Source: Clostridium sp. E02
GTDB taxonomy: Bacteria > Bacillota > Clostridia > Lachnospirales > Lachnospiraceae
Reading direction: 5' to 3'
Length of the DNA: 64,000 bases
Assembly (NCBI RefSeq): GCF_003833015.1
Contig: NZ_RJLQ01000024.1
Coordinates: 1 to 64,000, forward strand
Shown here: piece by piece, positions 8,464 through 16,558 of the stretch
Layout: each line of letters opens with the position of its first letter
How positions within the stretch are numbered: position 1 is the stretch's first letter
Notes under the pieces: model-generated
Told to the model about the DNA's origin: nothing
The model's database searches: none
Seen by the model: the letters and a program-made list of their open reading frames with translations, nothing else
Position numbers and translations under genes: made by a program

Positions 8464-10134
8464 TTATTTATCGGATATATCTGATGTATAGCTTTTGATT
8501 TTAGACATCAGTGCCGAATTTAAAGCATAAGACGTATCATCAGAAGCATCGTCAAATTTCCAGGTAAAGTCTCCATGATTCATACGTCCGGCCCTTGTTG
8601 TAACAATTTGTTCCACTCCGTTTGCAGTATCAATATCAGATTGGCTGACACCGATATCTACACTGGTATCAAAGTTGTTATAAACAGTATGTCCAGATAT
8701 TGTTTGGTAAGAACCTGGGACGGTTTCATTTCTCGAGGAAGCGAAATAAGCATCAAAGGAGGCTGCATCCGCATTTGCTGTTCCGTCATTAGAGTTTGCA
8801 TAGATCAGGCTTGAGGCATTTTCTATAACATTGTTATAGGCTTTGATCATACCACCATTTTCACCGGAAAACGTACCATCACCCAAAGCATCTGTACCCT
8901 GTAAGGAACTCATCATAGGATTCTTACAATGCCTGAAATAGTTTGCTTCTACAAATGCAGAACTGCCTTTTGTTACACCAACCCCATATTTTGCATTTCC
9001 GTCAAAAAAGTTATTGTAAATATGAACGGAGGCTGCTCGGATTCTCGGATGACGGGAATCGGAATGATCGAACCAGTTATGGTGGTAAGTTACAAAAAAC
9101 TCCTCCGTATCTTTCATGCCGCAAAGAGAGCATTTTCCAGAATCCCAGAAATGATTGTACGACAATGTCACATAAGTGGATGCGCCCTTAACGTCAATGG
9201 ATCCATCTCCTTTTGCCTGATCGGCATCGGAACCTGCAGTTCCGTAAAAGATATCATTGTTATGTACCCATACATTGCAGTTGGCTGTATCAAGTGAAAT
9301 TCCATCGTCAGGGTACAGCATTATGCCTAAGTTTCTGATTTCCACGTTACCGCAATTTCTGACTAATATGCCCCATCCATAAGCCGTTGCATCTTCACCA
9401 ATACCTTCTAAAGTTATATTCATTTGTGTGTAGGAGGATTTTCCTTTTACCTGAAGATATCCTTTGCTGTTTAGCTCACCAACCATGTTACTGTCCGTAA
9501 CTTTTCCGATAAAACGGACAGCGAGTGGGGTTGTGTCATATCCTTTTTGACGTAACTTTAAAATTTCACCAATACCGGTACCTGTTTGTTTTTTCCCTGA
9601 TTTGCTTACGGTAACATCAAGAGTTATGGTTTTTGCTGTTTCAGAAGTCACATAGATCACTTTTGCTTCATCTTTTAGTGTTCCGCTTTCTTTGTATGCA
9701 CCAGATCCGGATTTATATTTTGAATCACTGGAAAAAGCAAATCCGGTTCTGTCATTTGAATTTACGTTGAGGGTACCGGAAACAGCACTTTTCTTTGAAC
9801 CATCGGGCATGACTGATTCCGCTTTCATGATATATTGGCCATCTGCAAGACCTACTGCATCTGCTCGCCAATAAGAGGAATACTTCCTTATTAATTCCTT
9901 ATCAATTTGTAAATAAGCAGTATCGTCTGCACCTGCGTGCTTTACATATACATTGTAGGAAATGGCATTATTGACTGGACTCCATTCAATATAAGCACTT
10001 TCATACCATCCTCCGCTCTCTGTCAGCGATATACCTGCAGCAAAAGCAGACAATGCGTAATTCTCTGATGCCAAAGTGAGTACCAGAGAAAAAAACAATA
10101 GCTTTTTGATCATTGTTTTCCATTTTTCTTTCAT
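8464..10134 (-). CDS. Secreted pectate lyase, polysaccharide lyase family 1
   Basis: A 556-residue secreted protein. A signal peptide spans residues 1 to about 33, ending near SAFAAG. An N-terminal fibronectin-III-like domain (about 35-125) carries the motif ESAYIEWSPV. The right-handed parallel beta-helix of PL1 follows, with VWVHNNDIFYG, the calcium-binding and fold motif DADQAKGDGSIDVKGAS, and the active-site DSRHPRIR arginine segment. It cleaves polygalacturonate by beta-elimination outside the cell. A GGGGGGAGAAGG ribosome site precedes the start. The gene is monocistronic, with paired repeats upstream that look like an operator. PL1 membership is secure; pectate versus pectin specificity is inferred from DSRHPR. 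Confidence 0.9.
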   Translation of the reverse strand: MKEKWKTMIKKLLFFSLVLTLASENYALSAFAAGISLTESGGWYESAYIEWSPVNNAISYNVYVKHAGADDTAYLQIDKELIRKYSSYWRADAVGLADGQYIMKAESVMPDGSKKSAVSGTLNVNSNDRTGFAFSSDSKYKSGSGAYKESGTLKDEAKVIYVTSETAKTITLDVTVSKSGKKQTGTGIGEILKLRQKGYDTTPLAVRFIGKVTDSNMVGELNSKGYLQVKGKSSYTQMNITLEGIGEDATAYGWGILVRNCGNVEIRNLGIMLYPDDGISLDTANCNVWVHNNDIFYGTAGSDADQAKGDGSIDVKGASTYVTLSYNHFWDSGKCSLCGMKDTEEFFVTYHHNWFDHSDSRHPRIRAASVHIYNNFFDGNAKYGVGVTKGSSAFVEANYFRHCKNPMMSSLQGTDALGDGTFSGENGGMIKAYNNVIENASSLIYANSNDGTANADAASFDAYFASSRNETVPGSYQTISGHTVYNNFDTSVDIGVSQSDIDTANGVEQIVTTRAGRMNHGDFTWKFDDASDDTSYALNSALMSKIKSYTSDISDK

Positions 10135-10249
10135 TTTCCTTCTCCCCCCAAATTTTCAAAATTGTTTTTACATAATAGTAAGTCAATCAATGGATCGTAA
10201 AACTGCCTGTGTCTTCAGCATAGATCTTCTTTCGAAAAATTACAACACA

Positions 10250-10284
10250 AGTGCCAAAATTATACACATTGAGTGCCAAAATTA
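10250..10284. promoter_or_regulatory. Direct-repeat operator upstream of pectate lyase
   Basis: AGTGCCAAAATTA occurs twice, at 10250-10262 and 10272-10284, exactly 22 bases (about two helical turns) apart. The second copy runs on into GCACT, giving the interrupted palindrome AGTGC-n8-GCACT. The pair lies about 115-150 bases upstream of the pectate lyase start. This arrangement suits cooperative binding of an activator or repressor. Confidence 0.5.
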
Positions 10285-10485
10285 GCACTTATACACTAAA
10301 AACAGACGGGACTATCGTAACTGGAAATGGAAAGAAAATAAAAAAACAATTTTGCTGTTAATTCACGTCTTTTTATGGTAAAATAACTCTAATAAGGACA
10401 ACGGTTCTGACTGTATGGATATATAGCAGCATAAATGAAACAAGTAAAAAAGGGAATTGTACGCCGAATGGTCTGCAGTTTCCTA

Positions 10486-10526
10486 TTTTTTATCTCATAG
10501 ATAATTACGTCCTATGAGATAAAAAA
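10486..10526. repeat. Perfect 15-base inverted repeat
   Basis: TTTTTTATCTCATAG (10486-10500) and CTATGAGATAAAAAA (10512-10526) around an 11-base spacer. The T and A runs lie inside the stem rather than after it, so it is not a standard intrinsic terminator on either strand. It could be an mRNA leader structure or the remnant of a small mobile element. Confidence 0.7.
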
Positions 10527-10551
10527 CCTTCCTGGAAGGATGCGAATGCCG

Positions 10552-10607
10552 CTTAAGAGGAAGATGTCACTAAAGTGACAGCGCGTAAGACTCTTCCTTT
10601 CTTAATG
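10552..10607 (+). repeat. Repeat element, copy 1 (inverted partner at 13584-13605)
   Basis: Begins CTTAAGAGGAAGATGTCAC and contains the perfect hairpin TGTCACT-aa-AGTGACA. The outer arms TTAAGAGGAAG and CTTCCTTTCTTAA can also pair, with one extra base. The first 22 bases recur exactly on the opposite strand at 13584-13605, so the two copies bracket the helicase-acetyltransferase pair. Confidence 0.75.
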
Positions 10608-10647
10608 GCTGAGAAAGAATAGAATATTGAAAGGAGAAAATGCTGGA

Positions 10648-13035
10648 ATGGAAGTGGAAGAGAAAAAAATTCTAAAAATGTCAGTCAGGAATTTGGTTGA
10701 ATTTGTACTTCGTTCCGGTGATCTGGATAATCGCAGAACCTCGGGAGCCGAGAAAACCGCCATGCAGGAAGGAAGCCGGATTCACAGAAAAATCCAACGA
10801 CGCATGGGGGCGGATTATAAGGCGGAAGTCATACTAAAACATATCGTAGAAGAAGATCAGTTTAAAATTTTAATAGAAGGAAGAGCGGATGGCGTCATTG
10901 ATATACCAGAGGGATTGACCATAGATGAGATTAAGGGGATCTATATGGATTTGGATTATTTAACAGAGCCAATCCCTGTTCACTTAGCCCAGGCAATGTG
11001 CTATGGATACTTTTATTGTTATGATCATCATCTAAATGGCGCAGTGATACAGATGACTTACTGCAACATAGAGACGGAAGAGATCCGCCGCTTTCAAGTG
11101 GAGAAAACATTTGAAGAATTGGAACTCTGGTTTCAAGGGTTGGTTCATGAGTATGTCAAATGGGCCAGGTACCTATATAACCATGGAATTCGAAGAGATG
11201 AATCAATTTGTGATCTGGAGTTTCCCTATCCATACCGAGATGGTCAAAAAGACTTGGCGGTAGCTGTCTTCCGAAGTATGAAAAGAAAGCGGAATCTTTT
11301 CATTCAGGCACCAACTGGGATTGGAAAAACCCTGTCCACTCTATATCCATCGATTAAAGCGATGGGGAAGGGACTGGGAGATAAGCTGTTTTATTTGACA
11401 GCAAAAACCATAACCAGAGGTGTGGCAGAAGAATCCTTTGATATTCTACGGGAAAAGGGACTTTATTTTAATACCGTTACCATAACCGCAAAAGAAAAAC
11501 TTTGCTTTTTGGATACTCCGGAATGCAATCCAGATGCTTGTCTCTATGCAAAGGGACATTTTGACCGAGTCGGGGATGCTGTTTATGAGATCATTCATAA
11601 AGAAGCTGGGATCACCAGAGATGTTATTTTAACGTATGCAAAGGCGTTTCAAGTTTGCCCTTTTGAATTATGTCTGGATATTAGCAACTGGGTGGATGGG
11701 GTGATCTGTGATTATAATTATGTGTTTGATCCAAACATCCGCTTAAAAAGATATTTTTCTGAGGGGATATCTGGGGATTATTTATTTCTGGTGGACGAAG
11801 CCCATAATCTAGTATCCAGGGGCAGAGAGATGTACAGTGCGCTTGTTTATAAAGAGGACTTTCTTCTTATGAAAAAGTTGTTAAAATCAGTGGATGGAAA
11901 AATTGTAAAATTGTTAGACCGCTGCAATAAAGAGCTTCTTCGGATGAAACGAGAATGCGAGGATTACTGTTTATTGGAAGATGTTCGTTTCTTAATAACG
12001 AGTATTATGTCTTTAGTAGGAGAATTAGATCGTTTTTTAGAGGTTAATCGAAACTTTGCAGACAGAGATCTGATTCTATTATTTTATTTTGCTTTAAGAA
12101 ATCTGGTGTATACTTATGAACGTTTGGATGAGAATTACAGAATTTATACGGAAAATCTAAGCGATGGTCGTTTTATGCTACGACTGTTTTGTGTGAATCC
12201 AGCGAATAATTTAAAGGAATGTTTAAACAAAGGAAACAGTACTGTGTTTTTCTCTGCCACCTTGCTTCCGGTCTCTTACTATAAAGAATTGTTGAGTGGA
12301 GATTTAGATGAATATGCGGTCTATGCGCCCTCTCCCTTTGAACAGAAAAAAAGGCTGTTAGTCGTGGCATCTGATGTTAGCAGTCGTTACACCAGAAGAA
12401 ACCAGCGTGAATATGAAAAGGTCGTTTCGTATCTGATAAAGATTGTTTCAGGTCGCAAAGGAAACTATATGGTATTTCTTCCTTCTTATCATTATTTAAA
12501 AGAAGTAGAATCCATTCTTTCTGTCAAACAAGAAGTGAAAGAAACATTTGCCTATCGTTCTCAAAACACACATATGAATGAGCAAGAAAGAGAAGCGTTT
12601 CTGAAGGAGTTTTCGGATCAACGGGAAGACTCGTTTGTAGCCCTTTGTGTAATGGGAGGCGTATTTTCAGAGGGTATTGATCTAAAAGAAGGCCGGCTGA
12701 TCGGAGCCGTGATTGTAGGAACTGGACTTCCTATGGTCTGTACCGAACAGGTGATATTAAAAGATTATTTTGATGAAAAAGAGCAAAAGGGATTTGACTA
12801 TGCTTATCAGTATCCAGGGATGAATAAGGTCATGCAGGCAGCAGGCAGAGTGATCCGGACGGATAAGGATGAGGGAATCATAGCATTGCTTGATGAGCGT
12901 TTTTTAAAACTGGACTATCAGGCTCTCTTTCCAAGAGAATGGGATGGGTTTTATGAAGTTAAATTAAATACGGTGGAGAAAGTATTAGAAGATTTTTGGG
13001 AAAACCGGAAGAGGGAAGGAGAAAAAAATGATTGA
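10648..13035 (+). CDS. PD-(D/E)XK nuclease-like domain fused to a DinG/XPD-type DNA helicase
   Basis: A 795-residue superfamily 2 helicase. Residues about 10-180 resemble a Cas4/RecB-like nuclease: EGRAD (77-81), DEIK (93-96) and HLAQAMCYGY (from 112) give the expected Asp, Glu-x-Lys and Gln motifs. The helicase has Walker A GIGKT with Lys227 and a DEAH box VDEAHNL with Asp383. Cysteines 286, 293, 298, 337 and 342 are placed to hold the 4Fe-4S cluster of XPD/DinG enzymes, and the C-terminal motif AAGRVIRT is present. The ATG at 10648 is chosen because AAGGAG sits 11 bases upstream; a farther TTG has no site. It probably works in DNA repair. Confidence 0.85.
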   Translation: MEVEEKKILKMSVRNLVEFVLRSGDLDNRRTSGAEKTAMQEGSRIHRKIQRRMGADYKAEVILKHIVEEDQFKILIEGRADGVIDIPEGLTIDEIKGIYMDLDYLTEPIPVHLAQAMCYGYFYCYDHHLNGAVIQMTYCNIETEEIRRFQVEKTFEELELWFQGLVHEYVKWARYLYNHGIRRDESICDLEFPYPYRDGQKDLAVAVFRSMKRKRNLFIQAPTGIGKTLSTLYPSIKAMGKGLGDKLFYLTAKTITRGVAEESFDILREKGLYFNTVTITAKEKLCFLDTPECNPDACLYAKGHFDRVGDAVYEIIHKEAGITRDVILTYAKAFQVCPFELCLDISNWVDGVICDYNYVFDPNIRLKRYFSEGISGDYLFLVDEAHNLVSRGREMYSALVYKEDFLLMKKLLKSVDGKIVKLLDRCNKELLRMKRECEDYCLLEDVRFLITSIMSLVGELDRFLEVNRNFADRDLILLFYFALRNLVYTYERLDENYRIYTENLSDGRFMLRLFCVNPANNLKECLNKGNSTVFFSATLLPVSYYKELLSGDLDEYAVYAPSPFEQKKRLLVVASDVSSRYTRRNQREYEKVVSYLIKIVSGRKGNYMVFLPSYHYLKEVESILSVKQEVKETFAYRSQNTHMNEQEREAFLKEFSDQREDSFVALCVMGGVFSEGIDLKEGRLIGAVIVGTGLPMVCTEQVILKDYFDEKEQKGFDYAYQYPGMNKVMQAAGRVIRTDKDEGIIALLDERFLKLDYQALFPREWDGFYEVKLNTVEKVLEDFWENRKREGEKND

Positions 13036-13558
13036 AAAATTACGGATTCGTCCTTATAAGAAAAAGGATGGACAGTCTGTAATCCAGTGGCTTTATGAGG
13101 AACGGATGCTTCGCATGTGGTGCAGGGAACATTTTTCCTATCCTCTTACTGTGGATCAGTTAGACCGCTATTACGAAGAGATGGAACAAGATCCAAATAC
13201 ATTGGGATTTTCTGCACTCGACGAGGCAGGAATGGTTGTTGGAAGCTTTCGTATGTCACGGATCAACTACGAGAAGGATAGTGTGCACCTAGGATTTATT
13301 GTAGTTGATGGTACAAAAAGAGGACAGGGGATTGGAGAACGTATGGTATCCAAGGCTGTTTCCTATGCGGTAGAGTCCCTTTCAATGAGCCGGATTACAC
13401 TAAATGTATTTGAACCTAATTTAAGAGCAAAACGCTGCTATGAGAAAGTTGGATTTGAACCGGAACAATATACGAAAGAGGACTATCAATTTAAAGATGA
13501 AATCTGGGGGAATTATCAGATGGTATATCATGCTCATGGAGAACAAGCTAGAGTCTGA
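13028..13558 (+). CDS. GNAT-family N-acetyltransferase
   Basis: A 176-residue acetyltransferase. The acetyl-CoA-binding motif is visible as GFIVVDGTKRGQGIGERM, and the fold ends with the LNVFEPNLRAKRCYEKVGF segment typical of RimI/RimJ-like enzymes. The start overlaps the helicase stop by 8 bases, with an AGGGAAGGAG site inside the helicase C-terminus, so the two are co-translated. The substrate, whether a protein N-terminus, an amine or an antibiotic, cannot be predicted. Confidence 0.85.
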   Translation: MIEKLRIRPYKKKDGQSVIQWLYEERMLRMWCREHFSYPLTVDQLDRYYEEMEQDPNTLGFSALDEAGMVVGSFRMSRINYEKDSVHLGFIVVDGTKRGQGIGERMVSKAVSYAVESLSMSRITLNVFEPNLRAKRCYEKVGFEPEQYTKEDYQFKDEIWGNYQMVYHAHGEQARV

Positions 13559-13573
13559 CAAGTCAGACTCTAG
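13548..13573 (+). terminator. Perfect hairpin at the end of the acetyltransferase gene
   Basis: CTAGAGTCTGAC (13548-13559) and GTCAGACTCTAG (13562-13573) around a 2-base loop. The stem contains the acetyltransferase stop codon. It lacks a T-run, so it may act as a weak terminator or 3' stabiliser and it abuts repeat copy 2. Confidence 0.5.
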
Positions 13574-13605
13574 CGTTATCACGTTAGTGACATCTTCCTC
13601 TTAAG
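13573..13605 (-). repeat. Repeat element, copy 2 (inverted)
   Basis: Read on the minus strand it begins CTTAAGAGGAAGATGTCAC and continues TAACGTGATAACGC. Bases 13584-13605 are identical to 10552-10573 in reverse orientation. The internal hairpin is kept by paired changes (TCACTAACGTGA versus TCACTAAAGTGA). Confidence 0.75.
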
Positions 13606-13611
13606 AGATGG

Positions 13612-14487
13612 TTAAAGCATGTCCATAAACTGTCTGGAAGCCTGGGAAATGGGAATGTTCTCATTATAAGCAACAATCATCTGTCTGGTAGGCAGGCTTT
13701 CTGTGAGTTTTACCTGGAAGAGATCTTTGTCCTTTTCTGGAATACAAAAATCAGGAACAAATGCGATGCCAAGGCCGATTCGTGCCAGGTCAATTAATAG
13801 GTCGTTGCTGCTTAGTTCAATTTCAGGGACCAGATCCAATTGTTCCTTCTGGAACATATGATGTAGAAATTCACTGGTGGTGCTTTTTCGATCCAACATT
13901 AAGATTGGATAAGTCTGAAGCTTTGGCAGGCTGACTGTTTTCCCTTCTAAAGGAAAGTATTCCTGATTGGCAACGAACACATCGGAGAACTCATTGATAA
14001 CACGGACTTTTTGAGAGCTTAAAAGTCCTGAATTTGGATAATTGGTTATAATAAAATCCACCTGTCCATTTTCTAATAAGTGTGCACATTGGATGGATGT
14101 CTGATTGGTGACTTTAATATGAACATTGGGGTAGGCCTTGTGAAACTGATTGAGATAAGGAACCAGGTAATACCGGCAGATTGTATCGCTGGCACCGATA
14201 CGGAGCTGACCGCCGTTTAGGGTATTTGCCTCTAGTAATTGGTTTTCCCCTTTCTGGATTAGGTTAATCGCTGGTTCAATGTGCTTTAGGAGTATCTCCC
14301 CTTCCGGAGTAAGTTGGACTTTTTTTGTACTTCGGATAAAAAGCGTCTGATTTAATTTCTTTTCCAGTACTTTGATGGACTGGCTCACTGCCGACTGGGA
14401 AATAAAGAGTTGTTTGGAAGCCTCTGAAAAGCTCAAAGTAGCAGCCACATGATAAAATACTTTGTAAAGTTCGTAATTTACATCCAT
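13612..14487 (-). CDS. LysR-family transcriptional regulator
   Basis: A 291-residue LysR-type regulator. The N-terminal winged helix-turn-helix (about 1-60) includes SFSEASKQLFISQSAVSQS and the linker VLEKKLNQTLFIRS. An effector-binding periplasmic-protein-like domain follows from about 90. A strong AAGGAGG precedes the start. It is divergent from the sigma-like gene at 14628 across a 140-base gap that probably holds its operator, so it may control that gene and itself. The effector is unknown. Confidence 0.88.
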   Translation of the reverse strand: MDVNYELYKVFYHVAATLSFSEASKQLFISQSAVSQSIKVLEKKLNQTLFIRSTKKVQLTPEGEILLKHIEPAINLIQKGENQLLEANTLNGGQLRIGASDTICRYYLVPYLNQFHKAYPNVHIKVTNQTSIQCAHLLENGQVDFIITNYPNSGLLSSQKVRVINEFSDVFVANQEYFPLEGKTVSLPKLQTYPILMLDRKSTTSEFLHHMFQKEQLDLVPEIELSSNDLLIDLARIGLGIAFVPDFCIPEKDKDLFQVKLTESLPTRQMIVAYNENIPISQASRQFMDML

Positions 14488-14627
14488 TATTAGTCCTCCT
14501 TATAAATATATGGATATATTATCACGAATAAGATAGATTTGTAAAGGAATTTGACAAATTTCCTGGTCTGCTGTATTGTAACGGACACAGGGAAAAAAGA
14601 ACAACATAAAAGGAGTGGATCAAGAAA

Positions 14628-15221
14628 ATGCATGATGATTTTTACCAAATGTATTTAAATGAAATGGAAGAGATTAAGCCTTGTTCAGGAGAAGAACAAA
14701 AAGATCTTATTCAGAAAATGAAAGATGGAAACGAAAGTGCAAAAAGTAGATTGGTTGAGGGAAATTTAAGGATTGCACTGGAGTATGCCAAGGAATATGA
14801 TGGGAAGGGAGTTCTATTAACGGATTTGGTTCAGGAAGCAAATATGGCTCTTGTTATCGCGGTGGATGACTATATTGGTCTGGACGATATGATTGACTTT
14901 GACAGCTTCGTTCGTGATCACATTCGGAAAGCCTTAGATGATCTAATAGAGGAAGAAAAGTTTGCGGATCAAACAGAAGAAGAATTGGCAGCCAGGGTAA
15001 ATGTTTTGCAAACCGTATCTCAGATGCTTGCAAAAGAGCTAGGGAGAGAGGCTACAATCGAGGAACTGGCTGCTAAGATGAAGATGAGCGTAGATGAAAT
15101 AAAAGGCATTATGAAGATTGCGATTGATGCGATGAGTATGAATGCGGAAAACATGGATCTGGATGTTCTCTCTGAAGCAGAGGGAATCGAGATCATTGAA
15201 ACTCAGGATGAAGAGGAATAG
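14628..15221 (+). CDS. Sigma-70-domain-like protein lacking region 4
   Basis: A 197-residue protein that resembles sigma-70 region 1.2/2 (SRLVEGNLRIALEYAKEY and LLTDLVQEANMALVIAVDDY, about residues 38-85) and region 3 (ELGREATIEELAAKMKMSV, about 138-158). It ends in an acidic tail, with no helix-turn-helix region 4. The basic residues of region 2.3/2.4 look weak. It could be an alternative sigma factor, an anti-sigma-like decoy or a regulatory remnant. AAAGGAG precedes the start, and the histidine phosphatase gene follows after 8 bases, probably in one operon. Confidence 0.65.
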   Translation: MHDDFYQMYLNEMEEIKPCSGEEQKDLIQKMKDGNESAKSRLVEGNLRIALEYAKEYDGKGVLLTDLVQEANMALVIAVDDYIGLDDMIDFDSFVRDHIRKALDDLIEEEKFADQTEEELAARVNVLQTVSQMLAKELGREATIEELAAKMKMSVDEIKGIMKIAIDAMSMNAENMDLDVLSEAEGIEIIETQDEEE

Positions 15222-15229
15222 AGGTTAAG

Positions 15230-15850
15230 ATGAAGATATATTTGATACGTCATGGTCAGACAGATTGGAATTTACAAGGTAGAATCCAGGGAAGCCATGA
15301 CATTCCCTTAAATGAAACGGGATTGAAACAGGCAGAGTGTCTTGCGCAGGGAATGAAAAATCATCCGGTGAAAAAGATCTTTTGCAGTACATTAAAGCGA
15401 GCGTTGGCGACTGCAGAAGTTTTGGGAACGATTCAAAACACACAAATAATAGAAAAGCAACAGCTGATTGAGGTGGAATTTGGAGAATGGGAAGGCCTTA
15501 CCTGGGATGAAATCCAGAAAACGTATCCAAAGGAGTATCGTCACTGGTCTTTGCGACCGGCTGAATCAGCACCTCCGGGAGGAGAAAGCCAGAGCGAAAT
15601 TTTAAACCGCTGCCGACAGGTCGTGAAGGAGATTATAAGCGAAACTGGGGGGAGAGAAGATGCTGCTGTGGTTTCCCATGGGGCAACGCTGGCGTATTTG
15701 TTGACCTGTATGTTGAAACCAAATTCATTGGAAGAAAGTATTATCGTTGAGAATGCCAGTATAACCACCGTCAATTATCAGCCATTGACAGAGGATTTTA
15801 TGTTGTTGGATAGAAATGATACAGCACATCTGACCGGTTCTTTTTCATAG
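15230..15850 (+). CDS. Histidine phosphatase (phosphoglycerate mutase family)
   Basis: A 206-residue histidine phosphatase. The catalytic histidine lies in the N-terminal motif LIRHGQTDWN (His8), the second catalytic histidine in VVSHGATLAYL, and the acid in VEFGEWEGLTW. Members dephosphorylate small metabolites, for example cobalamin intermediates (CobC) or phosphoglycerate. No cobalamin gene is nearby, so the substrate is open. It starts 8 bases after the sigma-like gene. Confidence 0.85.
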   Translation: MKIYLIRHGQTDWNLQGRIQGSHDIPLNETGLKQAECLAQGMKNHPVKKIFCSTLKRALATAEVLGTIQNTQIIEKQQLIEVEFGEWEGLTWDEIQKTYPKEYRHWSLRPAESAPPGGESQSEILNRCRQVVKEIISETGGREDAAVVSHGATLAYLLTCMLKPNSLEESIIVENASITTVNYQPLTEDFMLLDRNDTAHLTGSFS

Positions 15851-15861
15851 AATAAGCAGAA

Positions 15862-15893
15862 AAGAGAGACGATGATCGCCTCTCCTTTCTTTG
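15862..15893 (+). terminator. Terminator after the histidine phosphatase gene
   Basis: GAGAGACGAT and GATCGCCTCTC form a stem directly followed by CTTTCTTTG, just after the phosphatase stop. It also faces the 3' end of the opposing gene at 15956. Confidence 0.7.
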
Positions 15894-15955
15894 TCCCATT
15901 TCACATGTTATAGAATTACTTATTACTTCATTGTTCCGGTACTGGATACAAAATC

Positions 15956-16273
15956 TCAATCAAACAATGTTTCTACCAATATTTTCAGCATGGAAGGTGT
16001 GGTTCGGATAAACAGCTTATCATTTCCGGCACAGCGCAGGGTGGTCTGCATCATAACTTCTTTGGATGCAGAAGTATCGAAAATACCAATCATATTGGCG
16101 CAGGATTCTACAATTGTAGTAAGCTGTCCGGCTTTTTCGATAAAGGTTTCAATAAGCTCTTCATTCAGTTGTAAGCACACCTCTAAATTTGGACTTTGTC
16201 CATCCGTTTTATACTGGGTGTTTTCAAATGAATATTTCTGTGTTAATTCGTTTAGTTGTTGATTAAGATCCAT
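15956..16273 (-). CDS. Small unknown cytoplasmic protein
   Basis: A 105-residue protein that I cannot place in a family. It has no signal peptide or membrane segment, a mainly helical acidic N-terminal half, and two cysteines near the middle (VCLQ, SCAN) plus one in LRCAGND. Translation is well supported: AAGGAG 11 bases upstream and a near-consensus sigma-A promoter at 16309-16337. Two Spo0A-box-like motifs lie just beyond the -35 box, so it may be tied to sporulation or stationary phase. Confidence 0.65.
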   Translation of the reverse strand: MDLNQQLNELTQKYSFENTQYKTDGQSPNLEVCLQLNEELIETFIEKAGQLTTIVESCANMIGIFDTSASKEVMMQTTLRCAGNDKLFIRTTPSMLKILVETLFD

Positions 16274-16308
16274 ATAATATAACGCTCCTTTGTAAAAAAT
16301 CCTTTACT

Positions 16309-16337
16309 ACTATATTGTAAATTTGCCAAATTATCAA
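16309..16337 (-). promoter_or_regulatory. Sigma-A-type promoter of the 105-residue gene
   Basis: On the minus strand TTGATA (16332-16337), a 17-base spacer and TATAGT (16309-16314), about 35 bases from the start codon. Confidence 0.65.
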
Positions 16338-16354
16338 GAGGTTTCCTGAAATAA

Positions 16355-16371
16355 TGTCGAAAAATGTCGAA
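16355..16371. promoter_or_regulatory. Tandem Spo0A-box-like sites
   Basis: TGTCGAA occurs at 16355-16361 and 16365-16371, exactly one helical turn (10 bases) apart. This equals the established Spo0A box core. The pair lies between the minus-strand promoter at 16309-16337 and purL. Binding by Spo0A is an inference from the match and spacing. Confidence 0.5.
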
Positions 16372-16558
16372 ATAGTTTCTGATAAGAAAGTACTTTCTGC
16401 CTCAGAGTGGAATCGGGAATTCATTTATTAATAATACTGATTAATAACATAAGATATATTAATTTCACTAATCGTTATAATTTATGTTATGATGGTACAA
16501 GAATAAGAGGGATGGAAGAACCTGATGAATCATAAGGATTCTTTATAAGGAGGAAATT

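Larger units (their letters stand above)
10285..10630. other. Intergenic region with stacked hairpins before the helicase gene
   Basis: About 340 bases with no gene. Contents in order: an AT-rich promoter-like stretch, a long perfect inverted repeat at 10486-10526, and a repeat element at 10552-10607. All sit in the presumed 5' leader of the helicase gene. Confidence 0.4.

Noticed and set aside
10486-10526. Intrinsic terminator
   Set aside because: The stem is perfect, but the T-run is inside the stem and none follows on either strand; there is also no upstream plus-strand gene to terminate.
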